Assembly (NCBI GenBank): GCA_023375675.1
Contig: JALQBC010000007.1
Location: 620,001 to 684,000 of the forward strand
Direction of reading: 5' to 3'
DNA length: 64,000 nucleotides
Origin: Cytospora piceicola
Lineage: Eukaryota > Ascomycota > Sordariomycetes > Diaporthales > Cytosporaceae
Part shown: one piece after another, positions 34,564-45,912 of the stretch
Position numbering within the stretch: the first letter of the stretch is position 1
How the letters are laid out: the number at the start of each line of letters is the position of its first letter
Translations under genes and position numbers: made by a program
The notes under the pieces: model-generated
What the model was told of the DNA's origin: nothing
The model's input: the letters and a program-made list of their open reading frames with translations, nothing else
Database searches by the model: none

Positions 34564-36522
34564 CTAGTAGCCTGGACGGTAACGATAAGGATCCTCTCCC
34601 CTGAAGCGGTTTCCACCGCCGCCTCGGAATCCACGGTTTCTTGGGCGTCGATCGCCTCCGAAGCGGCGGTTATCATCGTATGTCGAGTATCGATCCACAT
34701 CGGTAACCATGGGCCGAGCCGGCGGTCGGTAGTCGTCTCTTCGTGATTGTGAGTCCGCCGCGATACTGGGTGCAGCCTCACCGAGCCGCTCGCGGCGAAG
34801 GCGCTCCTGATGCTCCTTCTCTCTGTGCGGAGGCCGGATGCCAACGAAGACCTCCGTGCCTCTGTCGACGAAAGAGTCACCGCCCTCGAAAGTGTACCGG
34901 TTGTAATCTTTGCCAAGATCACGCGGCGGATTCTGCGAGTAAAAGGTACGCATGTTGCGGATGCGACGATCGGCAATATCTTCGCCGAGGGGCTGGTAGA
35001 ACAGAGGAGGATAGGCCTGGGTTTGCAGCGCGGTTGGGTTGTCCAGAGGAGGCCGAGCGGCGCCTCTTCCACGGGGACCTCTGGGTGCTGCTTCAATTCC
35101 AGGATAGACGGTGGTCGCGGCCGGACCAGTAGGAGGGGGCTTCGAGAACTGTCTGGTGTCTGGGCCGGCTTCTCTGTGGATAGCCACCATGCCATCTCCA
35201 TCCTGCTCGTACACCACCTCCCACCGGCCTCTTCCTCCAGACTCCTCCTCGTCAACCCACTCCTTCATCCGGTCAGGGGGAATGAAGTCCACCCACAAAG
35301 GCTTCCGTTCCCGCTCGTCAGGCCAAACTCGATCATGCAGTGCGGCACGTACCCGTTTGGCGGCAGATACCGAGGTAAGCTTAACAAAGGCATGGGTGCG
35401 GATCTGATCGAGGTAGAAGTCTTCGACAAAATTTGGATCAGGATCAGTCCCTGGGGGCGAAACCAAAGAAACGATATGTTCTTCTACCATTTCGGACCTC
35501 AGGGGCCTCATAAGCTCTCTGATGTACAGGGCAGAGGTAGGGGAATGCGACGAAGGAATTGATGGTCCGCTGTCCTCTGCACTGGGCTCTCTGTGCCATT
35601 GCTGCGGCGCATCGAACCGATCTTCTTGCGGGGGTTGCGTGGACTGCGACGTGTGTTGGGGTGCTTCGGATGGCTTCCCTATGGCCACTCTGTTCTCAAA
35701 GGCGTCCTTTCCACTGGTCTCCAGCGATGGGTCTTGCGCCTGTGGGGATGTGGTTGAAAGCGCTTTGGAGGACTCTGCTATAGCCACTCTCTTCAAATAT
35801 GCTTCCTCTCCACTAACCTCTCGCGCCTCTGGTGCGTCATTGACGGCTGGTTCTGCAATGTCGACCTTCTCCAGACCTTGCTCATCTCCTGCGCCATTTG
35901 CGGGTTGCTTCTCCGGGCTTACAGAGATGTCGCCGCCCTCGTAGTCAACGATGTCTTCCTCCATTTCAGTTTGACGCTTGTCCTCCTGTTTGGCTCGTTT
36001 CGCGGAAGGAGGCGGGGTAGAGGATCGGCGTTTGCGCTTCTGGTCGAAGTCGACAACAGCATCAGTGGGAATTGAGGTCTGCATGTCGGTTTGAACGCTG
36101 GTCTCAGGTTGAGCGGCGGGAGTCTCCTCTGCGATAGGTTCTTGTGACGTGGGTTCTGTACTGTTCTCGGCTTGTGTCGTCGCAGGGTTGGATGCCTCCT
36201 CGTTCAATGGCGCATTGGTGTCAACGGCGTCAGCGGGTGGTTGTGACTCCTTGGTGAACTCTTGGGGTTCAGGGATTTCTTCCTGGTTGGGTTGGTCATC
36301 GGTTTGAGCAGGCGCGTCAGGCGCGTCCTCTTCAGGCCCCTCCTCGGCTGCAGGCTCATTGGCTTGGTCGGCGTCGACGTCAGCGTCGGCTTCAGCCTCA
36401 ACCTCAGCTTCTGCCAAACGCTTGACGAGGTCAGCTTTGACACCCTTGGTAGGCAGACCTCTAGTCTGCAGTTCCGCTCTCAGTTCCACAACCTTCAGGC
36501 TGCTCCAATCGGTGGTCGACAT
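34564..36522 (-). CDS. Acinus-like SAP-domain and RRM-type RNA-binding protein
   Basis: A single exon of 652 residues. I took the Met at 36522 because the SAP domain begins directly after it (SLKVVELRAELQTRGLPTKG, about 8-42). A long acidic, Gln/Pro-rich disordered region follows, with a basic KRKRRSSTPPPSAKRAK nuclear signal. A divergent RRM spans about 328-417 (SALYIRELMRPLRSEMV ... RTHAFVKLTS ... PLWVDFIPP). At about 505-516 the stretch PPLFYQPLGEDI resembles the RSB motif by which Acinus and Pinin bind RNPS1-SAP18. The C-terminus is RGG/Arg-Tyr rich. This SAP-RRM-RSB-RGG order matches Acinus, the scaffold of the ASAP complex linked to splicing and exon-junction complexes. The family call rests on motif order, not on an alignment. 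Confidence 0.82.
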   Translation of the reverse strand: MSTTDWSSLKVVELRAELQTRGLPTKGVKADLVKRLAEAEVEAEADADVDADQANEPAAEEGPEEDAPDAPAQTDDQPNQEEIPEPQEFTKESQPPADAVDTNAPLNEEASNPATTQAENSTEPTSQEPIAEETPAAQPETSVQTDMQTSIPTDAVVDFDQKRKRRSSTPPPSAKRAKQEDKRQTEMEEDIVDYEGGDISVSPEKQPANGAGDEQGLEKVDIAEPAVNDAPEAREVSGEEAYLKRVAIAESSKALSTTSPQAQDPSLETSGKDAFENRVAIGKPSEAPQHTSQSTQPPQEDRFDAPQQWHREPSAEDSGPSIPSSHSPTSALYIRELMRPLRSEMVEEHIVSLVSPPGTDPDPNFVEDFYLDQIRTHAFVKLTSVSAAKRVRAALHDRVWPDERERKPLWVDFIPPDRMKEWVDEEESGGRGRWEVVYEQDGDGMVAIHREAGPDTRQFSKPPPTGPAATTVYPGIEAAPRGPRGRGAARPPLDNPTALQTQAYPPLFYQPLGEDIADRRIRNMRTFYSQNPPRDLGKDYNRYTFEGGDSFVDRGTEVFVGIRPPHREKEHQERLRRERLGEAAPSIAADSQSRRDDYRPPARPMVTDVDRYSTYDDNRRFGGDRRPRNRGFRGGGGNRFRGEDPYRYRPGY

Positions 36523-37374
36523 GGTGGCTAGATTTGCTGTGCAGTGTTTAGGAACAAGCTCATTGTTAACCCCTTCAAAGGAGATCAGAAAGACTACTAC
36601 AGCGTATAGTGTGTCTTGATTACGTTTCAATGATATTATTGAAGGGCGTATGTCGGCAATTTGCAGAGTGGGAAACGAATGCGACAGGTCTTTGTGTGTG
36701 AAATGGAGACTTGAAAAGCTGGAAAAGCTGACGTCGTTCCTGGCGCGTCGGGTCGCGACACTACAAAGTTTGGGAGAAGAAGGTTGCAGCTTTTGTTAGT
36801 GCACAGATCATCTTAGCGATAGCTACCCGGGGGTGTATGTAGGGGGGAAATAGTGGGACAGCATGTGCTGAATGCGGCAAGTCCACCTTTTCCACCTTTG
36901 AGCCATGCAGGGAAACTGTTCCTGCACTAACACACTTACACACAAGGCTCCCTCCAACAGCTGTGAACTGCCTCACCTACACATGAGCTACCTAGGCAAG
37001 GGCCCTGAAGAAGGCTGCCTTTCCTTTATTCTCAAGTACATTCTTTGAAGCTGTTTTCGGACGTCCCATCTTCCTGCTTAGTATGCTTCCAGGCTGCCGC
37101 CCACTCCCTCGAGTTCGGACGAGGAGTTGGAATGGGGAGGATTGTTCGAAGCCCGTCGCATAAACAAACCCCTTCCAGTAACGAACAAAGATGCTGCAAT
37201 TCACTTGACCGTTTTGATACTGTTGCAGTGCAACGTCTTCCACTTCCAGTCCGTTCGGTTCTTTTTCTCACGACGACATGAGGTTTTCTTCATTTGCCCC
37301 CAACGCTTACATCTAACGAGCAATTGTTTTTCAATTCTCACACTCCCTCTCCGACCATCACGTTCCTCGCCACA
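36523..37374. promoter_or_regulatory. Divergent promoter region
   Basis: This 852-bp stretch separates the Acinus-like gene from the acidic 474-residue protein gene. A single CCTAGG motif lies near 36990. No gene is visible. Confidence 0.5.
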
Positions 37375-38851
37375 ATGTCTTCATTTTCCCCGTACAATCT
37401 CTCTGCGCAGTTCGCGAGGAGTGCCGCTGGCCGTCTGAACCGAGTCTGGGCTGGACGAGTTTTCAAGCCCGCCTCGCCTCGACACCGACGAACAGAAAGC
37501 CCTGCATTGCGCTCACCTTCGCGGCAGCCAGGCGACAGCGATATTGACGAGCCTCACATCCAATCACATGAGCACCTCACAATTAAGCAGGAAGATGCTG
37601 ACGAGTACCCAACTGCCATGCCCGCAGCCAACCATGATCATGATTTGGACAGCGGGTCGGAGGACAGTTTGAACGAGCCATCGTCTGATGATTTCGAGAC
37701 GCCAGATGGCCAAGACGGCAGAGACGAGCCCATCCGAAGCATAGAAGACGATGGTGAAAGTCAGTTCATCGCTGGTGCCTCACCTACCCTTCGTGGAGGC
37801 AGCCACATTCAAGATCCTGACGTCGCTGGAGAAGACCGAAAAGATGATGTCGACAACGATGACAACGATGATGATGATGACGATGATGATGATGATGATG
37901 ACGATGATGATGATGATGACGACGAAGAGCTCGAGCCTCGAATCAATATGGACGACTATTACGAGTCTGAGGATGACTTTGAGAACGAATATGACGTTGA
38001 CAGTGAGGACTTAACTGGGTACCGTGTTGAGAGGACCAAGGTGCAAGACATCGCAAGCTGGCCACAGGAGGTCGCAAGAGCTCACAAGACCCTGGCGCTG
38101 CGTGGCGCGTATTCTTTGATGCCCTCGTCGTGGGATTGGGATCTCGTTGATCACCCCTTCGTTGATGGCCTGTTTGCACCACCGGGCAGCGACAAGAAGG
38201 TTATGTTTCAAGAGCAGTCGAATCGATTCAGAGGTATATGACATCTGAAAATACCTACCACGGTGCACTCGCTAACTCGTTATAGTTACAAGAGCGCTGC
38301 GAGGCCTGTTTGAGCTGCACATTCGTATCTGCGCCTACCGCCAAGACGGCCTCCACGACAAGATTGCGGACTTGATCGAAAAGGAAATCCGGGCATACAA
38401 CCTCTCGGTCGAGAAGGATGTCAAGCTGCGCGGCTATTACGACTACGTCAGCCCCATTCACATCATCAAGTTCTGCAAGCTCAAAGGAGTGCCCCTTGGG
38501 GAGGGAGAGACACTCAGCCAATGGGTGCACCAGCAGGCCATTCAGGCATGCCAGGAACGTGTGGATCAGTATCATTCTGAATGGTCGGGACGCGAGGTCG
38601 AGAGCTACCCACGATTCATCTACACTTTTGTGATCATTCAGCAGACGGTGCTGATCTGGGCGATTGATACCGCCGTGGACGAGGCGCGGGAGCCGTATGT
38701 GTTGGCGAATGTCGACATGTCGAAGAGGACGGCGTGGCTGGAGACTAGTTTGGCCATTGCGATCACCATCCACCTGGCAAAGGAGGCAATATGCGCACAT
38801 CGTGATGGCTTAACATTGATAGAGGAAAAAGACGATGATCCTGACGCTTAG
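37375..38851 (+). CDS. Acidic protein with poly-Asp tract, unknown function
   Basis: Two exons (37375-38233, 38286-38851) give 474 residues; the intron is 52 nt. The N-terminal 230 residues are low-complexity: basic at first (RLNRVWAGRVFKPASPRHRR), then very acidic, with a run of more than 20 Asp encoded by a GAT/GAC repeat at about 37855-37922. From about residue 235 the sequence is ordered (DLTGYRVERTKVQDIASWPQE, SLMPSSWDWDLVDHPF, GLFAPPGSDKKVMF). It continues after the splice with a helical region (LRGLFELHIRICAYRQDGL, SYPRFIYTFVIIQQTVLIWA). I do not recognise the family; the conserved-looking C-terminal half suggests a real Sordariomycete-type orphan family. A nuclear role would be a guess from the charge pattern. 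Confidence 0.8.
37855..37925 (+). repeat. GAT/GAC trinucleotide repeat in coding sequence
   Basis: A near-perfect GAT repeat interspersed with GAC encodes the aspartate run of the neighbouring acidic protein. Its length is likely to vary between strains. Confidence 0.9.
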
Positions 38852-39926
38852 AATCACGATCTCTTGCGATCTCATGTCTTTGAGGGTGGGAAATAGTCGT
38901 CGTGTTCCTGAAGTCTACTACGAGGAACCCATTCATCAAAATTCGGTATCAATGAGCTGGTTATGTGGACTTGACGTCGTTCTGCTGTAATGGCCATGGT
39001 CGGGAGATGTTTGGGGGGGGGGGGTTACTGACCCCTGGCCTAGGGTGGGTGCTCTAGGTAGCTGGGTAGCTGATTAGATTATCGGTTCGATCAGCCAGGG
39101 ATAATTGATTCCGGCCGAGACCCACCTCTCAGGGGGTGGAGACAAACGGAGATTGTAACTCTTCATTTCGGAGATAACATCGTGGGCTCACTCGGGTGAA
39201 GTGCATGTGACGACGAATTGTTAGAACGATGGACTGAACCTCCTTGAGAACTGGCTTGGGTGGTGACCGTCAATGATCCAAGTGAGGACGGAACAAGACT
39301 TATATATATGCCAAGGTGCTGTGCTACCAATATTCTGTGATCTACAAGTATGAGAGGAAGGAAGCTCTTTTCCTCACCAACAATGCTAACCGCAACCAGG
39401 CGGCCTTAATAGGGGAACCAACATGCACGTTCGCATTTACCCGGAGGTTGTAACGAACCGGTGGGTACGGTACGGTACGGTACTGCCTGACTGGCCAGGT
39501 GCCTGCCTAGGTAAGTATGGTACATGAGAGGCCACCGAGGGAAAGGTGCTCCGGCTGGCCAGGCTTTCAAATAGCGTGCCACTAGAGAGGATCCTGTCGG
39601 ATGGGATTTCAGAAGGATGGTTCTAGATACGGCACCGGTGTGTAATATCAAGCGCTAACCAAGGCAGGTTCCCAGCCAGCCGATGCAGCCAGCGCTAGGC
39701 AGACGTTCCTTATGTGATAAGACCCTCGGATCGGAAGAGGGTTCCAAGATTTGTTGGAGTACCAGATCTTGCGAGATACCTGAATATCTGCGTAGCCTCC
39801 CTTCCCGTGACGCATGATGACCAGGTACTCAAGTACTTGACCCTTTCAAGGTTGTGCCTTGGAAACCCTGGACTTTACTGCCTACTAACGTAAGGTCGAT
39901 ATCACTTGACTTGACTACCTAGGTAA

Positions 39927-39956
39927 GTAGGTAGGTAGGTAGGTAGGTAGGTAGGT
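39927..39956. repeat. AGGT tetranucleotide microsatellite
   Basis: About seven tandem copies of TAGG/AGGT, flanked on both sides by the dispersed CCTAGGTA motif. Confidence 0.9.
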
Positions 39957-40105
39957 TCTGGTGTACCTAGGTAGATGGTAGACGTTCAGATGGGCTCGGC
40001 TGGTGGTTATTGTTCTCCCACTGCATAAAGATATACATAGGTACCTAGGTAGTTAGGGGAGCCAGATCGAGAACCGTTTGTTGCATCACGCATTGTTAAT
40101 AATGC

Positions 40106-40185
40106 GGGATAACATGGGATGATACGGGACAACATGAGATAATATAGGATAATATGGGATCAAATAGGATAATATGGGATAATAT
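40106..40185. repeat. 10-bp tandem repeat (GGGATAATAT-type), eight units
   Basis: Eight consecutive 10-bp units of the type GGGATAATAT, with variants such as GGGATAACAT, GGGATGATAC and AGGATAATAT. The period stays exactly 10 bp throughout. Confidence 0.9.
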
Positions 40186-41586
40186 CGGAAGAACTGCCAT
40201 ATCACTTTCGTAATTTGGCGGTGAAGGGAAAATAAGGGCTGGAAGGCAGGAACAGTGTGGCAGGGATCAAGACGGCCAGCAGCAGAGACTAAATACATAG
40301 TACAGATTAGATCCAGCTAGGCCTGGCATGGCCCACCCACTGAAGGTACCAACTGAGTAATCCGGCGCGCTTGATTCGTCGGTTCCTCCTCATACGCCCT
40401 AGGCTGGGGACAAATGTAACGAATGAACAAAAACCAGAAGACGAAGTGGTTGTTTTCAAAGGATCACCAAACAGCCCACCTGGGCACGTTGAGAGCAAGT
40501 GACGTGACAAAGCTGCCACCCACACGAGCTAAGGTGCAAGAAAATATCATCAGTGCACCTAACCATACTGCTTAGTACTACATACAGTACATATACAATT
40601 ACAGCCAATAACCGAGGCTGGCACCGAGTCTGGTTCTAGACTACTGCAACGGCTGTCGTCCCCGGTACGCCTCCTTGCTCTCTATTAGTATTCCACATAT
40701 CATACTCCCTTGTTGTGGCCCCCGTACTCTTCCCATGAAACACAGTCATCCAATAACGAACACCTACATACTGTTCAGTTCCTCCACCACTATTCCAGTC
40801 CACCTCTGCCTCGCTGCTGCTAAAGCCAATCGCCGATAGACTTTCCACGCTATCCAGATGCAAGGACATAACGACGTTGTCGATCGGATTTTCCACCTGC
40901 CTGTCTTCTTTACTGTTTTCATGAATCAATAATCATTCTCTGTCCCGGAACACATTTAACACAACGTCGGTTGACCCTCTTCTAGCACCTTTGGCCTCCT
41001 GGGTTCATTCTTAGACGCCTGGAATTTTGTCAGTGCGCAGCTAGTGGTGGCTTCAGGGACTCTTTGATACTGGGCTGCTTCTACCCTCTCAAAAGGAATC
41101 TAGACTCTTCGTAGTCGAGGCTTGCGTCAGAATCGATTCGATTGAACATTCCCCCTGCTTTGCGTCTCGTCTTCATTGCCATCTTTCCCCCTCACACTCT
41201 CTCCCAGACTTGGCTTAACGTCTCGAGTGTATCTCGTGATCGTCTTGCCACCATCTCGGCCGAGTCACCCGGAGCAGCGTTCGCACCTCGAGTACAAAAG
41301 ACCACGCACCACGCACCGCACCGGAGTAAAGCACAGCAGGATTCGACTTTCCAAACCCTGACGGCGTTGGCACAGCGTCTCAAGTTGTTCGATCGGCTGA
41401 ATCATCGAACTCATGACCTCCTAGCGCAGCTGAGACGACGGATCCTTGTGCAACGCCCGTGTAGACAACTGTCAGCAGACCTCGGGATTCTCACGACACG
41501 CAACACGGCCTTCCCTCCGCACAAGCTGACGAATCTTCTCCGCCACCGCCGATTTTCAGGGGAAAGTTGTCCGCCCGGTGGTCAAC

Positions 41587-43429
41587 ATGGCTTTGAGCGA
41601 AGAAGCAAATGCAGCCGCAAGGCATGTTCAGAAGGACGAAACCATTGCTCCTCGCACCGCTCTCCCTTCTAGGCCCTTGTCGTCCAAGGCCGATACCAAC
41701 AGCCTCAGGGCTCGATCACCCCCAACGACAGAAGATGGGAGCCAGCATGGCACTTCTCCAAGCCCGTTGAAACCGAGGTTTTCCGACAGGAGTCCGTCTA
41801 TGGCTCACGCCCAAACCTCCCACCCTATCAGTCCTGTATCGTCTGCCCACGAACCACCACAGTCAGAAATGGTGATAGATGTGCCGGCCATCGGGACACC
41901 CCCGCAGAGTGGCCAGGTTTGCAGGTAAGAATGTCACTTTCTAGATGGAAACGAAGCCTCCTGACATTGTCGATTAGCAACTGCGGAACGAGTCGAACTC
42001 CTCTCTGGCGAAGGTCCCCCCAAGGGGCCACTATCTGCAACGCCTGCGGCTTGTACCTGAAAGCCAGAAACGCTGCTCGTCCGACCAACCTGAAGCGGCC
42101 CCCAACAGTTGTGCCCAGCGGGTCGCAATCCGCACGTGGCTCGACATCGCCACAAGCAGCAAGCGCCCAGGTTGCACAGAATACCGCTGGCGCAAGGTAC
42201 GTGGCTGAAGATCACGTGCCAAGGGGGACCTGCCCTGGCGGAGGACGCTGCAACGGCACCGGTGGTGCGGACGGATGCAGTGGCTGCCCAGCATACAACA
42301 ACCGCGTTGCCAAGAGTGCCAATCTGAGTGTCCTTCAGAACCAGAGGACTACCCCGACCAAGGCAGAGGAAAGCGCCGGCGAGGATCCCAACGCTGTCGA
42401 TATCGGGGCATTGCAGAGCCAGGGGCAGAATACAACCGTGGTAATTGCTTGCCAAAATTGTGGAACTACCATCACGCCCTTGTGGAGGAGAGATGAGCAA
42501 GGTCACACTATCTGCAATGCGTGTGGTAAGTTGTACCGAACAGAGGATCCGTTGACAGGAAGCGGCTAACGAACTTAGGTCTCTATTACAAACTCCACGG
42601 TGTTCATCGGCCGGTAACAATGAAGAAGTCGGTCATCAAAAGGAGGAAACGCGTCATACCGGCTTCTCACGACGGAACCCAAGAGGGTAGCGTCCCTATC
42701 GAGTCCATCGAGTCGACAACGCCTCCGCCGGACACGTCTGGGGAGCGCGGCTCTATGAACCCTGACGGCTCGGTCAACCTCGGACTGCGACGGCAACAGG
42801 GCCAGCAACATCTTCAACTGGTCCCTGAGAGCGTCCTCCGACAACATCGACCATCACCGCCCTTGCCCTCAGGAGATCTTACCCAATATCAGTCATCCAA
42901 TTCGCGTCATCACCGTGACATAGCTCCCGAATCTCTCACGGACGACAATAGACTCGCACCTATTACCTCCTTCGCAGCGACTTCAGGAGGCCGACCGACG
43001 TCGCTCTCGCCCGCCTCGTTCCTGTCACCAATGAGGAAACGGTCGTTCGGCGAGACGGAGTACCCGAGCTCGTCCGAGACGGAAAGCAACAAGAGGCTGT
43101 CATCGATCAAGTCGATCCTGAACCCAGCCGTGGGTTCACGACAGCCGAGCGTGTCGCCGAGGATGGCGGGCGCCGAAGAGTCAGCGCACCTGCGGATGTA
43201 CCAAGGATCACCGGCCGGCACGATCCCGTCGGCACCTAGCCCCAGCCCCTATCCGGCGGCGAGCCCGCTGCCGCATGATTACGAACAGCAGTATGCGGAC
43301 GCGAGGTGGGCAGGCGGCGAGGGCGAGGCGGTCAGGGCCGAGAGGCGCGTGGCCCTGCAGAGGGAAGCAGAGAGGATGAGGGAGCTCCTGGCAGCCAAGG
43401 AAAAAGAGCTCGCGGACCTTGGGAATTGA
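41587..43429 (+). CDS. sreA: GATA-type iron-responsive repressor, SreA/Urbs1/SRE family
   Basis: Three exons (41587-41924, 41978-42525, 42579-43429) give 578 residues. There are two GATA zinc fingers: Cys112, 115, 133 and 136 (CSNCGTSRTPLWRR...CNAC) and Cys271, 274, 292 and 295 (CQNCGTTITPLWRR...CNAC). Between them lies the cysteine-rich region that defines this family, Cys198, 204, 213 and 216, with the exact spacing C-X5-C-X8-C-X2-C. SreA-type proteins repress siderophore synthesis and high-affinity iron uptake when iron is sufficient; the central cysteines are thought to sense iron, probably through an Fe-S cluster. Both introns interrupt finger coding sequence, the first in finger 1 and the second in finger 2 before GLYYKLHGVHRP. 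A short coiled coil ends the protein (RVALQREAERMRELLAAKE). Confidence 0.95.
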
Positions 43430-44577
43430 GGGTGGTGGTTTTGTGGTGGTGTGTGTTTGTTTTTTTAAAGGGATCGCCCCAAGGGCTGGGGTAGCTGGGA
43501 AAGGCGCTTTACTATTTTGGAGTTGAACCGCAGGGTATATTTTGGCGCCTAGATTCAAAGGGGATTGGGAGGAAAACGAGCAGAGGGTGGCAACACTACT
43601 CCCTCGGCGCTTCGGTACTGTTTCGGCACAACATGTGCAGGCGGTCGGTCGGTCTTTGAGAGTCCGCGTATAAAGGGAGCAGTCCGGGGTGGGTTTTTTT
43701 TTACATCACGGCTGTTGGCGACAGAGAGGGATCGAACTGGAGGCGGTTTTCTCCCAAGTCTGCTAGGGCTGTTGTGGGACCAACAGATTCGTGGGCGTTA
43801 TTTTTTTCCTGGCAACTATGGGAACGGGTTACGGGCTACGGGAACCCCCATGAAAGACAAAGTCTGGGTACTGATTAAAGCCGAAGATTCAAAGACCTCA
43901 GGGTCAATAAAGAGAGATAATACCCACTCTGCACTATTACGAATACCAAAACCAAAATCCAAACAAGTAAAAGAAGTTCACGTTTATGTCTGTCGGCTCC
44001 AGCGAAAACTATACCCCTCATGGATAAACATGTATGCAAAGCACTCATTTGGTCTATGGACAAGGACGTTGTACATATGCTCCTGTCCGCCTCTTTGCGC
44101 CGCCGACCTTATATCTCGCATGCGATCTGACCCTCGAACGTGATGATGTCCATCATAAAACTCATACAGACAGACAAGCAACAGTCCAGCCATATCGCCG
44201 TGTCGCACGTCAATAAATACCCGTTACAACATCTTATAAAAGCCCAACCTCCCGCCATATCAAACCACGCACGCCCCTTTTTATGTATCACTGGCCCCGT
44301 TTGCCCGTTTCCCAATATCCGTCCGATACGCCCGGAACCATTGTGCTTCCCCCCCCCCCCCGTCTCTCTGTTCATCTTTCCCCTCATACTGCCCCCCAAT
44401 CACGAAACCACACACATTGCCCCGTACCGTCCGAAGCATGTCTCGCGTGGGCGGCAACAGCAGCAGCAGCAACAGCAGCAGCAGCAACAGCAGCAGCGCC
44501 CCTCCCACCCAACCTACCTCCCCTCCCGAGGGCGGGCCCGGCCCGGCCCGGCCCAAACCCTCTCACCACCCACCCAC
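43430..44577. other. Convergent 3' region between sreA and tvp15
   Basis: A 1.1-kb stretch with no supportable gene. It has a C-run at about 44349-44361 and a CAG/CAA microsatellite close to the tvp15 stop, probably inside its 3' UTR. Confidence 0.5.
44454..44497. repeat. CAG/CAA trinucleotide repeat
   Basis: About 14 tandem CAG/CAA units lie 80 bp downstream of the tvp15 stop, probably in its 3' UTR. They open spurious Gln-rich and Leu-rich frames on either strand. Confidence 0.85.
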
Positions 44578-45505
44578 CTAGACCTGCTCGGCGCCCCAGC
44601 CGGCGTCGGCCTCGCGCATGTTGGCGGGGGGCTCGATGGAGGGGATGAACTCGAGGACGGCGTAGCAGACGCCGACGAGGGCGACGGCGGAGCCGGCGAC
44701 GATGCGCAGGACGTGGCCGTCGAGGAGGATGCAGCCGACAAAGATGTAGAAGGCGCCGCGGCCGGCGAAGGAGAAGAGGAAGGAGGCGTAGCGGGAGACC
44801 TGGGGCGGGATCTGGAACTCGAGGAGGCCGGTGGCTGTTTTGCGCGCGCGGGGGGCGGGCCGCGGTTAGTTTGTTTTTTTATTATTTTCCATTAGATGAC
44901 GGGGGGGGGGGGGGAGAAAGAGAGAGAGAGAGAACAGGCACAGGGTGTGTGCTTCTTGCTGGGCTTCCCTTGGGAGGGAGGGAGGGAGGTGAGAAAGAGA
45001 AGGCGAACGTACCGGCACCGAAGAGTATGACGTAGCAGCCGATGATGATGGATTGGCTATCGAATGGGGAGGGAGAGGGTTAGAATCGAACTTGGAATCG
45101 AAATCGCGCAGGGTTTCTTTTCACCAGTGGTTCCTCTCTCGTCCCGGACACTGCATCAACCATGATGATGCCAGGAGAGAGAGAGACCCGGTGGTGGTGG
45201 AGGAGGATCGAAGGCGGTGGGGGGGATGGACAGGAAGGTAGGTGACGCACAAGCCGAGCGGGAAGAACTGCGAGACGCCGCCAAGGATCATGATCACGGC
45301 GACCACGAGGTTGACGATACGGCTGCGGGCGGAAGGTTAGCCTTGGGAGGGTTTTGCCCGACGACGACGGGCAAGGAGGCGGCGACGGGGCAGGGTAGCA
45401 GTCAGTTGCTGATGAGAGCTTGTAGGAAGCTCCTCGAGCTCTCTCTCCCCCTGCGCATGCCATTGCCGTGGATTGCGATACTCACAAACTGTCGGAGAAG
45501 TCCAT
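44578..45505 (-). CDS. tvp15: Golgi membrane protein Tvp15 (COPI-associated family)
   Basis: Four exons, complement(44578-44834, 45013-45056, 45251-45322, 45486-45505), give 130 residues. The start MDFSDSF and the conserved blocks RIVNLVVAVIMILGGVSQFF, FQSIIIGCYVILFG, LLEFQIPPQVSRYASFLFSF, GRGAFYIFVGCILL and FIPSIEPPANMREADAGWG identify the COPI_assoc/Tvp15 family. Four membrane helices are expected. In yeast Tvp15 resides in late Golgi (Tlg2-containing) vesicles; its exact job is unclear. The gene is cut into a 20-nt and a 44-nt exon plus two larger ones, so no continuous ORF shows it, but every splice closes in phase. The last intron contains a G14 run near 44901-44914. Confidence 0.93.
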
Positions 45506-45741
45506 CTTGACGGGCGGGACGGACTTGGGGTTCTGAGGACGGTGGGTGCGATATAGCTGGGGGGCTTTGTTTTTTGTCTTGATAGCTTTGGTGGTGGTTA
45601 ATGAAAGTAGTGGTAGGGGCAGGAATAAAGCTCTTAGGTTAATGAAGAAGAGTGCGAGTGCGCGTGCGTTGCGTTGCGTGCGTGCGTGTTACTGACTGGG
45701 GTAAGGATTGTCTGATTGTCTGATTGACAGATTGATCATAC
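45506..45741. promoter_or_regulatory. tvp15 promoter, interrupted upstream by a retrotransposon
   Basis: Only about 240 bp separate the tvp15 start codon from the target-site duplication of the LTR element. It includes a GTGCGTGCG repeat near 45660-45690. A similar GCGTGCGTGC motif lies just beyond the element at about 52150, consistent with one original upstream region split by the insertion. Confidence 0.6.
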
Positions 45742-45746
45742 ACTTC

Positions 45747-45912
45747 TGTCACACGTAATATATACTCGATTAATGTGTTAATGTATTATCTCGTACCCCG
45801 CTTACTCGGGTACGCTAATTTCTATATTAAATATATCCCGAAGTTAATTATATAACTTACTTATTTATACGGACCGAGGTATTTCCGTAAGCACCCCTGC
45901 TACCGTCTAACA
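45747..45912 (-). repeat. LTR (left copy)
   Basis: 166 bp, starting TGTCACACG and ending GTCTAACA on the plus strand. It differs from the right copy at 12 positions by my count, all of them C/T or G/A transitions. For the minus-strand element this is the 3' LTR. Confidence 0.93.

Larger units (their letters stand above)
38852..41586. other. 2.7-kb spacer upstream of the GATA factor gene
   Basis: No supportable gene. The spacer contains an AGGT tetranucleotide microsatellite, a 10-bp minisatellite (both listed separately), a G12 run at about 39013-39024, several CCTAGGTA motifs, and a pyrimidine-rich stretch from about 41100 that is probably the leader of the GATA factor mRNA. A TTATC/GATAA-rich patch around 39076-39112 could be a GATA-factor target. 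The 97-codon minus-strand ORF at 40636-40929 is not convincing. Confidence 0.5.

Noticed and set aside
40106..40185. CRISPR-like array
   Set aside because: The units are 10 bp with no spacers, and CRISPR systems do not occur in fungal nuclear genomes.
40636..40929. 97-codon minus-strand ORF upstream of sreA
   Set aside because: It has a start and stop but no recognisable feature, and it lies in repeat-rich spacer DNA.
44140..44895. 251-codon plus-strand ORF with poly-Gln
   Set aside because: It arises from the CAG repeat and the antisense of the last tvp15 exon.
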